DNA from: AC-32 sp963728765
Lineage (GTDB): Bacteria; Actinomycetota; Thermoleophilia; Gaiellales; Gaiellaceae
Direction of reading: 5' to 3'
Length of the DNA: 64,000 nucleotides
Assembly (NCBI GenBank): GCA_963728765.1
Contig: CAVSKX010000002.1
Span: 1-64,000 of the forward strand
A model generated the notes under the pieces. It was given only the letters and a program-made list of their open reading frames with translations, was not told the origin of the DNA and searched no databases. Positions 54,471-62,920 of the stretch are shown in pieces (within the stretch, counting starts at the first letter, position 1; the number at the start of each line of letters is the position of its first letter). The translations under genes and the position numbers were made by a program.

Positions 54471-55173
54471 GGAGCGAAAACCTCGGCGAGAGTCTACCAG
54501 GGTGCGCTCGGCCCACGTCGCGCTGGCGGTCGTGCTCCAGGTGCGCGAGGGGCAGTTGCAGGTGCTGCTCTGGCGGCGGGCGCGGGAGCCGTTCCTCGGC
54601 GCCTGGTCCCTCCCGGGCGGATTCCTCGAGGCGGACGAGACGCTCGAGCAGTCGATCCGGCGCCACCTCGCCGTAAAGGTCGATGTGCGCGAGGTCGCGC
54701 ACCTGGAGCAGCTCACGACCCTCAGCGACCCCGCCCGCAACCCGCCCGAGCGGGAGCTGGCAACCGCCTATCTCGGCCTCGTCCCGACCGGGGTCGACCC
54801 GGCCGTCCCGGAAGACACCGCCTGGCACCCGGTCTCGCGGCTGCCCGAACTCGCCTTCGACCACCGCGCCGTCGTGCTGGCGGGACGCGACCGGCTGCGG
54901 GCGAAGCTCTCGTACACGAACATCGCCTTCGCGCTGGCGCCGCCGGCGGTGACGATCTCCGAGCTGCGCGACCTCTACGTCGCGGCCCTCGGACACGAGG
55001 TCTCGGCGACGAACCTCCAGCGCGTGCTCCTGCGACGCGGGGTGCTCGAGCCGACCGGCGAGCGGCGAGAGCCCGGTCGCGCGGGCGGCCGCCCCGCCGC
55101 GCTCTACCGCTTCCGCTCGCCGCGGCTCGAGATCACGGACCAGTTCGCGGTGCTGCGCCCGCCCGAGCGCTAG
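54469..55173 (+). CDS. nrtR: NrtR-type transcriptional regulator (Nudix-like plus winged helix)
   Basis: 234 residues. An N-terminal Nudix-fold domain (VALAVVLQVREGQLQVLLWRRAREPFLGAWSLPGGFL) contains a Nudix box in which the catalytic REXXEE is RRHLAVK, so hydrolysis is lost, as in NrtR sensors of ADP-ribose. Residues 150-225 form a winged helix (ISELRDLYVAALGHEVSATNLQRVLLRRGVLE). NrtR represses NAD-synthesis or niacin-uptake genes. GTG at 54469. Confidence 0.86.
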   Translation: MERKPRRESTRVRSAHVALAVVLQVREGQLQVLLWRRAREPFLGAWSLPGGFLEADETLEQSIRRHLAVKVDVREVAHLEQLTTLSDPARNPPERELATAYLGLVPTGVDPAVPEDTAWHPVSRLPELAFDHRAVVLAGRDRLRAKLSYTNIAFALAPPAVTISELRDLYVAALGHEVSATNLQRVLLRRGVLEPTGERREPGRAGGRPAALYRFRSPRLEITDQFAVLRPPER

Positions 55174-55202
55174 GCCGCCGGTACCGACCGTCACGGGATG
55201 AA

Positions 55203-55217
55203 GCTAGTTTTACTAGC
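55203..55217. promoter_or_regulatory. Perfect palindrome GCTAGT-TTT-ACTAGC, likely operator
   Basis: A 6-3-6 palindrome, AT-rich against the local GC background, 30 bases after the nrtR stop and about 90 bases before the 27-codon gene at 55306. Its left half recurs between nrtR and the MFS gene. Probably bound by NrtR. Confidence 0.5.
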
Positions 55218-55305
55218 ACTATCGGGCGACGTCAAGAACCCCCGGCCGAGGGATGCCGCCGGCCCCGGTTCGCCCTACCGTGGACGGAAGCGAAGGGGAG
55301 GAATC

Positions 55306-55389
55306 GTGGGTCGTCTCGGGAGTCTGGTGGTACTCGCGTCGCTGGCGCTGGCGTTCGTCGCCGTCGCGCTGACGGCATTCAAGGCGTAA
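55306..55389 (+). CDS. 27-residue single-helix membrane peptide
   Basis: GTG at 55306 follows GGGGAGGAATC, one of the best ribosome-binding sites in the window. The product is one hydrophobic helix (GSLVVLASLALAFVAVALTAF) with Arg near the N-terminus and Lys near the C-terminus. The end overlaps the stop of the facing sulfite-oxidase-like gene by 11 bases. A longer reading from ATG 55198 lacks such a site and adds an Arg/Pro-rich leader. Confidence 0.55.
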   Translation: MGRLGSLVVLASLALAFVAVALTAFKA

Positions 55390-56422
55390 CAGTCACGCGC
55401 ACGGCCTGCACGGCGTTGTTCGCGTACCCGCCGAGGTTCCACGGCGGCTCGTGCGGCTGCACGTGCCCGGCCCCGTCGCGCGCGCGGCAGCAGAGGACAT
55501 GCTCGCCCGGCTCCGCGTTCCAGCGGTACGACCAGCCGCGCCACGCCCAGGGCTCGCCTGCGGGCTCGAGCTCGGCCGCGTCCCAGGTCTCACCGCCGTC
55601 GGTGCTCACCTCGACCCGGTCGACCGGCGCGTGGCCCGACCACGCCCGCCCCTGAAGCGGCACCTCTCCGGACGCGACCGTGCGGTCGCGCGTCATGAAC
55701 TCCGGGATCCCCGGCGGCACCATCAGCGAGCGGGGCTGCATCCGGTCGAGCGGCATGCCCTCCTCGTCCTCGGCCTGGCGCAGCCGGTACGACCACGAGT
55801 TCTGGTAGCCGGCGAACGGCGTGGCGACGAGCTCGATCCGCTCGAGCCACTTCACGTTCGTCATCCCGTACCAGCCTGGAACGACCAGCCGAAGCGGGAA
55901 GCCATGCTGCGGCGGCAGCGGCGCGCCGTTCATCTCGTAGGCGAGCAGCACCTCGCCGCGCAGCGCCTCCTCGAGCGGCAGCGACCGCTGGAACGCCTGC
56001 TCTTCCTCGGCCTCGATGCCACGGTCGAGACCCGTGCAGAGCACCTCGACAGCGCCGCCGATCCCGGCCTCCTCGAGCAGCGGCCGCAGCGGCGTGCCGC
56101 GCCAGCGCGCGGTGCCGACAGCCTCCAGCAGCCAGGGCTGGCTGATCGGCCGCGGGTCGAGCTTCGCCCGGCCGTTGCCGGCGCACTCCATCGTCACCGT
56201 CACCTCCGCGGCCGGGCGGGCGCGGAGCTCCTCGAGACCCAGGACGAGCTCGCGCTCGCCGCGCACCGTCAGGCGCCACGTCTCCGGCTCGACGACCGGG
56301 ACGTCGTAGTGGATCAGGAGGTAATGGAGCCCGACCGGCGTGACCGGGTAGCGCAGCGCCTCGAGCGGCATGCCGTGGTTGCGCGCCGCGAGGGCGAGCT
56401 CTTCGAGGCTGATCCCCTCCAC
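55379..56422 (-). CDS. Sulfite-oxidase-like molybdopterin enzyme
   Basis: 347 residues. The molybdopterin domain carries the Mo-ligand Cys in VTMECAGNGR and GVVPGW-like HGFPLRLVVPGWYGMTNVKWLERI; the C-terminal Ig-like dimerisation domain follows (GRAWSGHAPVDRVEVSTDGGETWDAAEL). No Tat signal is seen, so it is probably cytosolic or its N-terminus is short. ATG at 56422 lies five bases from the ABC ATPase stop in the same direction, so the three genes 61075 to 55379 form one transcript. Confidence 0.88.
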   Translation of the reverse strand: MEGISLEELALAARNHGMPLEALRYPVTPVGLHYLLIHYDVPVVEPETWRLTVRGERELVLGLEELRARPAAEVTVTMECAGNGRAKLDPRPISQPWLLEAVGTARWRGTPLRPLLEEAGIGGAVEVLCTGLDRGIEAEEEQAFQRSLPLEEALRGEVLLAYEMNGAPLPPQHGFPLRLVVPGWYGMTNVKWLERIELVATPFAGYQNSWSYRLRQAEDEEGMPLDRMQPRSLMVPPGIPEFMTRDRTVASGEVPLQGRAWSGHAPVDRVEVSTDGGETWDAAELEPAGEPWAWRGWSYRWNAEPGEHVLCCRARDGAGHVQPHEPPWNLGGYANNAVQAVRVTVTP

Positions 56423-56426
56423 GCGG

Positions 56427-57959
56427 TCAGCCTACTGCGACCGGCTCTCCCGCTAGCGAGAGGCGTCCGTCCGCCTGCTCGATCACGACCGGGTCGTGCG
56501 TCGCGCAGACGACCGCGGCGCCGCTCTCGCGCGCCAGCGTCGTGAGCAGAGTCGCGAGCCGGAGCGCGTTCGCCTGGTCGAGGCGGGCGGTGGGCTCGTC
56601 GATGAGCAGCAGCGACGGCCGCACCGCGAGCGCGCGGGCGATCGCGACGCGCACCTGCTCTCCGGCCGAAAGCCGCGAGACGCGCTGGCCGGCGCGCTCC
56701 GAGAGGCCCACCGCGGCAAGCGGCTCACTCGAATCGGCGCTCAGGCCGCGGATCTCGACCCCGAGCTCGACGTTCTCGCGCGCACTCAGGAACGGGACGA
56801 GCCCGCTCTGCTGCGGGACGAGCGCGACCTCCCGCCGTCGCAACTCGGCGCGGCCCGGGCGGTCAAGCGCCTGCACCTCGGCTCCCGCGACCCGCACCTC
56901 GCCCGCGTCGGGGAGGTCGAGCCCCGCGAGCAGGTGGAGCAGGGTCGTCTTCCCGGAGCCGGACGGGCCGGTGACGACGGTCAAGCGGCCGCTCTCGAAG
57001 ACCGCGTCGAGACCGTCGAAGACGTGTGCCGCGGTCGCGCCGCGGCCGTGTGTCTTGACGACGCCGGTCAGGGTCGCGACCGGCCGGCCGGGCAGCGCGG
57101 CCGCCGGCGACGCCGGAGCCTCCTCGCGGAGGCTCTTCCCCGCCGCGCTGACGACGATCCGGTCCCCTTCGAGCTCGGCGGCAGCGCGGTCGCCGATCCC
57201 CGCGCGCTCGAGGAACTCCTGCGGCAGCCGCAGCCAGCCACCGCGGCCGACGACGATCGTGGCCTCGCCCGCGACGGTCTCCTCGCTCACGCGCCCGTCA
57301 CGGATGTGGACGTAGCGGTCCGCGATCTCCGTCGAGGCGGGGTCGTGGCTGACGATCACCACCGTGCACTTCTCGGCGGCCGCCAGCTCGCCGATCGCGC
57401 CGTAGACCAGGCTCGCGCTCTCGGCGTCCAGCTCGCCGGTCGGCTCGTCCGCGAGCATGAGCCGAGGGCGATGCGCGAGCGCGGCGCAGAGAGCGACCCG
57501 CTGCTGCTCGCCGCCCGAGAGCTGCCCCGGCCGCGAGCCGCGCTTCGCCGACAGGCCGACCCGCTCGAGCAGGTCGTCCGCGCGCGCCTTCCACTCCTCG
57601 GGCTCGACGCCGTCGGCCCGTAGCCGCAGCCCGACGAGGTCGCGGGCCGTCAGCTCCGGGGCCAAAGCGCGCTCGTAGTGCTGGTCGAGATAACCGAGGC
57701 TCTGCGTGCGGTAGCGGGCGCGAGCGCCGCCGCCGAGCGTTCGGAGATCGGAGCCGAAGACGCGCACGCTTCCGGCCGAGGGCAGGTCGAGCCCCGCGAG
57801 GATGCGGAGGAAGCTCGTCTTGCCGGCCCCGCTCGGCCCGAGCACGGTGAGGATCTCGGCCTCCGGGATCGAGAGCGTGAGCCCCTGGAGGGCAGCGGCG
57901 TCGCCCTCGGGCGTCGAGTGGACGCGGAAAAGGTCGCGGGCCTCGACGGCGAGGCTCAT
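56427..57959 (-). CDS. Double ABC-transporter ATPase with AbrB-like linker
   Basis: 510 residues, two complete MacB/LolD-type nucleotide-binding domains. NBD1: Walker A GPSGAGKTS (about 42), signature LSGGEQQRVAL, Walker B LMLADEPTGELD. NBD2: GPSGSGKTT, LSAGEQVRVAIARAL, LLLIDEPTARLD. Between them (about 235-275) is TIVVGRGGWLRLPQEFLERAGIGDRAAAELEGDRIVV, which looks like an AbrB/MazE swapped-hairpin element. ATG at 57959 is coupled to the permease stop (ATGA). Confidence 0.88.
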   Translation of the reverse strand: MSLAVEARDLFRVHSTPEGDAAALQGLTLSIPEAEILTVLGPSGAGKTSFLRILAGLDLPSAGSVRVFGSDLRTLGGGARARYRTQSLGYLDQHYERALAPELTARDLVGLRLRADGVEPEEWKARADDLLERVGLSAKRGSRPGQLSGGEQQRVALCAALAHRPRLMLADEPTGELDAESASLVYGAIGELAAAEKCTVVIVSHDPASTEIADRYVHIRDGRVSEETVAGEATIVVGRGGWLRLPQEFLERAGIGDRAAAELEGDRIVVSAAGKSLREEAPASPAAALPGRPVATLTGVVKTHGRGATAAHVFDGLDAVFESGRLTVVTGPSGSGKTTLLHLLAGLDLPDAGEVRVAGAEVQALDRPGRAELRRREVALVPQQSGLVPFLSARENVELGVEIRGLSADSSEPLAAVGLSERAGQRVSRLSAGEQVRVAIARALAVRPSLLLIDEPTARLDQANALRLATLLTTLARESGAAVVCATHDPVVIEQADGRLSLAGEPVAVG

Positions 57960-60900
57960 GTCGCCTCCCCGTAGCGCTCGGGGACGGCGCCGCGGAATGC
58001 CTGGTGCGTCGCGAGGGCCACGAGCGCGGCCGCGAGCAGCCCTGCGACCACGGCCGCGACCAGGACCACGAGCCAGTTCACCGAGACGACGAGCGGCGGC
58101 TCGGGCGCGGTTGCGTTCGCGGTCAGCTCGACGAACCGGACGACGAGCAGCGAGAGGACTAGCCCGGTCGCGAGTCCGCCGAGCGCGCCGGCCAACCCGG
58201 CCATCGACGCGCGCAGGCGCAGCTGCCGCCGTAGGCTCGCCGGCGCGACGCCCTGGGCTTCGAGGTCGAAGAGCTCCGCCGCGTCGTCGCGCCGCTCGGA
58301 GACCGCGCCGAGCACCAGCCCGAGCAGAGCGAGCAGGACGGCCGTGAGCGCCGCCGCCTCCAGCATCGCGAGCGCTGCGCGGGCGACAGGCTCGTGCCGC
58401 AGCGAGTGCTCCACGTTCGCGCGGGAGGAGATCGTCAGCGCCGTGAACGGCGTCTTGCGCAGGCGCGTTTCCACCGCGGCGCGCCGCGACGAGTCGACGT
58501 CGAGCCAGAGCTCGGTCGGGAAGCCGCTCCCGGGCGCCGACGCGTTCAGCGCGGTCTCGAGCGACGGGCGGTCGGCGACCACGAAGTCCGAGGTGTCGCT
58601 CTCGGCAACGCCCGGGAACCGGCGCGCGACCTCGACGACGCGGAAGACGATCGGCTCGCCGTTGGTCACGACGCCGAGGAGCCGGTCCGGCCCCGCGAGT
58701 TGCGCCATCCGCGGCGAGACGACGGCCGGTAGGGCGAACCCGTCGGTCGGCTGCCGCGGCCGCAGGTAGGTGTCGACCTCGTTCGTCAGCGTCAACCCGA
58801 AGCGCGCGCCGCCGCGGCGCGAAAGGCCGGCGACGCCGACCGTCCCGATCCAGTCCCCGTAATCCGTCACCGGCTGGCCGTCGACGAGCGGCCGGCCGAA
58901 GACCGCGGAGCCCGTGGCCGGCGAGCCCGCGTCGGCGCCGCGCTCCTCCAGCCTGGGCGGCGGCTCGAAGCGGAAGGCGACGAGAGTGCCACCGCGCGCC
59001 TCCGCTGGAATCCGCGCGGCGAGGCGCTGGATCGACCCTTCGTGGCTGCGCCCGAGGCGGATCGGGACATACGTGCCGTCGCGCGCGTGGACGTAGGCGA
59101 TCACGCCGATCTCGGTCCCGAGGACGTCGACCGGGAGCACCAGCCGCTTCGCGTCGGTCGGCAGCGTCGGCCCCCGCACGCCGACCGGCCGCTGCGGGTC
59201 GAGCAGCCCCGCCAGCTCACGCGGCCCACGCGGCGCGAAGTCGGAGCGCCAGCCGCCGATCGAGGCGAGGGCGGGCCGCGGCAGACCGAGCACGGTGATG
59301 CCCGTCACGTCGGCGGCGCCCGCGATGCTCCCGGCGAAGCGGTCGACGTGGCTCACGCGCACCCCGGGGCCGAGCGAGCGCTCGACCACCGGCGTCACCG
59401 CGTCGCGAACCGGCACGAGTTGCGAGAGATCTTCCTTCACGACCTCGTCCGCGGGAACGGCGAAGGCCGCCTGCTCCTGCTGCCCGGAACGGAGCGTCGA
59501 GCGGTACGAGGCGGCGAAGAGCGCGAAGCCCGTCGAGACGACGACGAAGGCGACGGCCACGACCGCGTAGCCGGGCCGGCGCGCCAGGCCGAGTGCGGCG
59601 AGCCGCAAGGTCAGTGCGCCCTTCGGCACGGCGCGCTCCAGCCCGCGCAGGCCGAGCGGCAGCAGGCGCGCGACCAGCACCGCGGCCACGAACGCGACCA
59701 GCGCGGGGATCAGCAGGAGCACGAGGCCGGTGCCCCGTGTGGCGACGAGCTCGGAGGCGTCGGCGGAGCCGCGTGCGAGCGCGATCACGACCGCGAGCGC
59801 GGCACCGAGCGCGGCGACGTCGAGCGGCGAGAGCGCGAGCCGCCCGATCTCCACGCCCCGGATCGCGAGCGCGAGGACGAGCACGAGCGCCGCGACCGCG
59901 GCCAACCCGAGGGCGAGGAGGAGGCCGCGCCCAGTGAGCAGCGAATGGCGCAGCAGCGCTCCGACGGGCTCGCTGCTGCGGCCCGCGATCGCGGCCGCGG
60001 CCGCCGCCCCGACCACCCACCCCAGCAGCGTTCCGGTCACCGCCGCGGCGACAGACTCGGCGGTCAGGAGCAGGCCCGCCTGCCAGCGGCTGACTCCCCC
60101 GGCGCGCAGGCGATTCCGGGCCGCCTCGGCGTCCGGGCGCAGGCGCGCCGCCACCAGCACCGCGAACGCGAGCAGCAGCGCCACCGCCTCGCCGCCCAGG
60201 AGCAGCAGCCGCCGGCCCGCGAGGCGCGCGTCGTCCGCGGCGGCCCTCAGCTCGTCGGTCGGCGCGCTCAGCTCGAAGCCGAAGCTCGAGGACTGGAACG
60301 CTGTTCGCGCCTGCTCGATCCGCGTCACCAGGTCGTCGGCCGACCAGGAGCGCACCGAACCGCGCTCGAGCGGCACCACCCAGCCGTAGCTGCGGTAGGT
60401 GTCGTGGAGACGCGGCGAGCTGTCGAGGCCGGCGACACCGTTCGCGAGCAGGAGCGGCGGCGGCGCGGGCCGGTGGTAGCGGCTGATCTTCTGCACGAAC
60501 GACGACTCGTCGAGGCCCTCGGCCGGGACCGCGTCGCCGAACAGCGCGGCCGTGCGCAGGTCGCCCTGACCGACGGGCACGAGGCGCAGGCCCGGCACGT
60601 TCGGGATCCGGCCCAGCGCGCGGCGGATGACGAGCACCTCGCACCGCTCGGGGCGGCACACGTTGGGAAGGCGGCCGGACCGCAGCCGCACCCAGTCGCC
60701 GAGGTCGTCCACGGCGCCGAGGCTGAGGAGCGCGCCGCGGATCTGGCTCTCGCGGTAGAGCGCCGTCCCGGTCGCCGGCGCGTCGACCGCCTGGCGAAGC
60801 CGCCGCCGCACCGCGGTGTCGAGCTGCGCGTACGGCGCCACCTGCCCGCCGACGCTGAACCAGTTGACCCGCACCGCGCGCACCTTCGCCGGTAACGCCG

Positions 60901-61075
60901 CGACCTCCCGTGAGACCCCGCGATCCTGGGCCGCGACGGATCCCGCGACGACGGCGGCGAGCATCGCGCTGGCGGCGGCGAGACCGAGCACGACCACCAG
61001 GAGCGGCCCGCGACGGCGGCGCAGGCGGGCGCCCGCGAGCCAGAACGGGAACGCGAGCCGCCGGAGAGCCGTCAC
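57956..61075 (-). CDS. FtsX-like ABC exporter permease
   Basis: About 1039 residues. A first helix (GPLLVVVLGLAAASAMLAAVVAGSVAAQ), a large extracytoplasmic domain, a block of helices in the middle (about 300-520), a second extracytoplasmic domain, and a final four-helix FtsX region (LEAAALTAVLLALLGLVLGAVSERRDDAAELFDLEAQGVAPASLRRQL). This duplicated plan matches a fused pair of MacB-type permeases and suits the double ATPase. Start GTG at 61075; other GTGs lie further up. CRPERCE may form a disulfide. Confidence 0.85.
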   Translation of the reverse strand: MTALRRLAFPFWLAGARLRRRRGPLLVVVLGLAAASAMLAAVVAGSVAAQDRGVSREVAALPAKVRAVRVNWFSVGGQVAPYAQLDTAVRRRLRQAVDAPATGTALYRESQIRGALLSLGAVDDLGDWVRLRSGRLPNVCRPERCEVLVIRRALGRIPNVPGLRLVPVGQGDLRTAALFGDAVPAEGLDESSFVQKISRYHRPAPPPLLLANGVAGLDSSPRLHDTYRSYGWVVPLERGSVRSWSADDLVTRIEQARTAFQSSSFGFELSAPTDELRAAADDARLAGRRLLLLGGEAVALLLAFAVLVAARLRPDAEAARNRLRAGGVSRWQAGLLLTAESVAAAVTGTLLGWVVGAAAAAAIAGRSSEPVGALLRHSLLTGRGLLLALGLAAVAALVLVLALAIRGVEIGRLALSPLDVAALGAALAVVIALARGSADASELVATRGTGLVLLLIPALVAFVAAVLVARLLPLGLRGLERAVPKGALTLRLAALGLARRPGYAVVAVAFVVVSTGFALFAASYRSTLRSGQQEQAAFAVPADEVVKEDLSQLVPVRDAVTPVVERSLGPGVRVSHVDRFAGSIAGAADVTGITVLGLPRPALASIGGWRSDFAPRGPRELAGLLDPQRPVGVRGPTLPTDAKRLVLPVDVLGTEIGVIAYVHARDGTYVPIRLGRSHEGSIQRLAARIPAEARGGTLVAFRFEPPPRLEERGADAGSPATGSAVFGRPLVDGQPVTDYGDWIGTVGVAGLSRRGGARFGLTLTNEVDTYLRPRQPTDGFALPAVVSPRMAQLAGPDRLLGVVTNGEPIVFRVVEVARRFPGVAESDTSDFVVADRPSLETALNASAPGSGFPTELWLDVDSSRRAAVETRLRKTPFTALTISSRANVEHSLRHEPVARAALAMLEAAALTAVLLALLGLVLGAVSERRDDAAELFDLEAQGVAPASLRRQLRLRASMAGLAGALGGLATGLVLSLLVVRFVELTANATAPEPPLVVSVNWLVVLVAAVVAGLLAAALVALATHQAFRGAVPERYGEAT

Positions 61076-61146
61076 CGGCACACGGTGCCAGTTAGCTCTG
61101 CCCTCGCACCAGCACAAGTTCGTTCCCGTATCGTTAAGCAGAGCTG

Positions 61147-62067
61147 ATGCTCGACGTCCGCCGACTCCGCACCCTCCGCGAGGTCGCCCTGCACGGGACG
61201 ATCCGCGCGGCCGCGGAGGCGCTGGCCTTCACGCCCTCGGCCGTCTCGCAGCAACTGAGCGCGCTCGAGCGCGACCTCGGCTACGAGGTCCTCGAGCGGC
61301 GCGGCCGCAGCGTCCACCTGACCGCCGCAGGGCGCGTGCTCGTCGAGCGCGCCGACACGATCCTGGCCGAGCTGGCAGACGCGGAGGCCACCGCGCGTGC
61401 AGCCGCCGGCGAGGAGGAACCCGGTGTGCGAATCGCCGCCTTCGCCAGCGCGGCCGCGACGATCGTCGCCGAGGCCGTCCGCGCCAACGGCCTCCGCGCC
61501 CACATCGTCGAGATCGACCCGCGCCTGGGTCTCGCACGGCTGCGCGCCGGCGAGGTCGACGTCGCGATCCTCTGGGAGTACGACTACGTGCCGCTGCGGG
61601 TCTCCGGCCCGATCGAGCTCGAGCCGCTCCTCGACGACCCGATCCACGTCGTCCTGCCGCGCTCACACCCGGCGGCCGGGTCGCCGTCGGTGGAGCTGGC
61701 CGACCTCGCCGACGAGCCGTGGATCGACTCGACGAATGCCTCCTCGTGCCATCCGTTCCTCACGCGCGCCTGCCTCGCGGCCGGCTTCGAGCCGCGCGTC
61801 GCGGCCGAGACGAACGACCACCGCACACTGCACCACCTGGTCGCCTCCGGTGTCGGGCTCGCCGTGATCCCGCTGCTCTCGCAGCTCGACCTGCCCGCCT
61901 CGCTCGTCGCGAGGCCGATCCGGACCTCGCCGCCGAAGCGGCGCGTCTACGCCGCCCACCGCAGCGCGTCGGCCGGCGACCCGCGCGTGCGGCTCCTCCT
62001 CGAGCGGCTCGAGGCCGCCGCTGCGAGCCGCCCGCCCATGCTCACGCTCGCCGAAGCCGGCACCTAG
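61147..62067 (+). CDS. LysR-family transcriptional regulator
   Basis: 306 residues. N-terminal winged helix LRTLREVALHGTIRAAAEALAFTPSAVSQQLSALERDLG, then the two-lobed effector domain (AAFASAAATIVAEAV; LVASGVGLAVIPLL). Divergent from the exporter permease with a 71-base gap, so it may control that operon. ATG at 61147. Confidence 0.92.
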   Translation: MLDVRRLRTLREVALHGTIRAAAEALAFTPSAVSQQLSALERDLGYEVLERRGRSVHLTAAGRVLVERADTILAELADAEATARAAAGEEEPGVRIAAFASAAATIVAEAVRANGLRAHIVEIDPRLGLARLRAGEVDVAILWEYDYVPLRVSGPIELEPLLDDPIHVVLPRSHPAAGSPSVELADLADEPWIDSTNASSCHPFLTRACLAAGFEPRVAAETNDHRTLHHLVASGVGLAVIPLLSQLDLPASLVARPIRTSPPKRRVYAAHRSASAGDPRVRLLLERLEAAAASRPPMLTLAEAGT

Positions 62068-62121
62068 AGATAGGCCGGACGGCCCATTGACGCGGCCGGG
62101 CCCGGTGCCCAGGCTTGCTCC

Positions 62122-62277
62122 GTGAGCCAGACGCAGATCCTCCTGTGGTGCGTCGCGCTGATCGTGCTCGAGCTCAACCACCTGAAGTGGATCTGGTGGA
62201 CCTACTGGGAGTGCGCCAAGTGCGGCCGTAAGCACAAGGACTGCGACTGCAGCTCCAAGTGGGTCATGTACCTCTAG
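62122..62277 (+). CDS. Small membrane protein with a CxxC-x6-CxC zinc-knuckle-like tail
   Basis: 51 residues from GTG at 62122. The N-terminal half is one hydrophobic helix (ILLWCVALIVLELNHLKWIWW, given in part); then CAKCGRKHKDCDC places four Cys and one His within 13 residues, fit for one metal ion, before SSKWVMYL. Trp-rich at the membrane border. I know no named family. It lies between lysR and the b-type membrane protein. Confidence 0.6.
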   Translation: MSQTQILLWCVALIVLELNHLKWIWWTYWECAKCGRKHKDCDCSSKWVMYL

Positions 62278-62323
62278 CGCCCCTCTCATCGGACGCTTAA
62301 GAACGCGTGATTCACTCCGGCGC

Positions 62324-62920
62324 GTGGAGCGGGAAGACGGCGTAGCCCGCAACGAGCGGCTGACCGGGACGACGGCCGTGTTGCTCGTCGTGCTGCTTGC
62401 CGTCGAGGGCGTGACGATCCTCTTCATCCGGCCGCTCCTCTCCTGGCACGTCTTCGTCGGGATGCTGCTGATCCCGCCCGTGGCGCTGAAGCTCGGCACG
62501 ACCGGCTACCGCATGGTGCGCTACTACGGGCGCAGCCCCGCGTACGTGCGCCGTGGGCCGCCGCCGCTCTTCCTCCGCGCGCTCGCGCCGATCGTCGTCG
62601 CGGCGACGGTGGGCGTCTTCGTCAGCGGTGTCGCGCTGCTGGTCGCCGGGCCGCGGCGTGGGCACGGGCTACTACTCGGGGCGCACAAGGCCAGCTTCGT
62701 CGTCTGGTTCGGCGCGACGGCGCTGCACGTCTTGGCGCACCTGCGCCGGCTGCCACGCCTCGTGCTCGGCCCGGGCGTTCGGACCCGGGTCGCGCTCGTC
62801 GGGGCCACGGTTGTGATCGGCGCGGCGCTGGCAGGCGGCACGCTCTCGCTGGCGGGACCGTGGCATCACTGGGTCGACCGCGACGACGCGGCCGGGACTC
62901 ACTTCAGCGTCTTCAGGTAG
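62324..62920 (+). CDS. Four-helix membrane protein, cytochrome b561-like
   Basis: 198 residues with four helices (TGTTAVLLVVLLAVEGVTILF; VFVGMLLIPPVALKLG; IVVAATVGVFVSGVALLVAG; ASFVVWFGATALHVLAHL). His residues placed at helix ends (LSWHVFVG, GAHKASF, ALHVLAH) are possible heme ligands. The convergent gene, overlapping by 22 bases, encodes a diheme cytochrome c, which supports an electron-transfer role. GTG at 62324. Confidence 0.65.
   Translation: MEREDGVARNERLTGTTAVLLVVLLAVEGVTILFIRPLLSWHVFVGMLLIPPVALKLGTTGYRMVRYYGRSPAYVRRGPPPLFLRALAPIVVAATVGVFVSGVALLVAGPRRGHGLLLGAHKASFVVWFGATALHVLAHLRRLPRLVLGPGVRTRVALVGATVVIGAALAGGTLSLAGPWHHWVDRDDAAGTHFSVFR

Noticed and set aside
52900..55194. A 764-codon minus-strand frame across the MFS and nrtR region
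   Set aside because: It is out of frame with the MFS gene and antisense to nrtR; only its last 60 codons match a protein family and are listed as a pseudogene piece.
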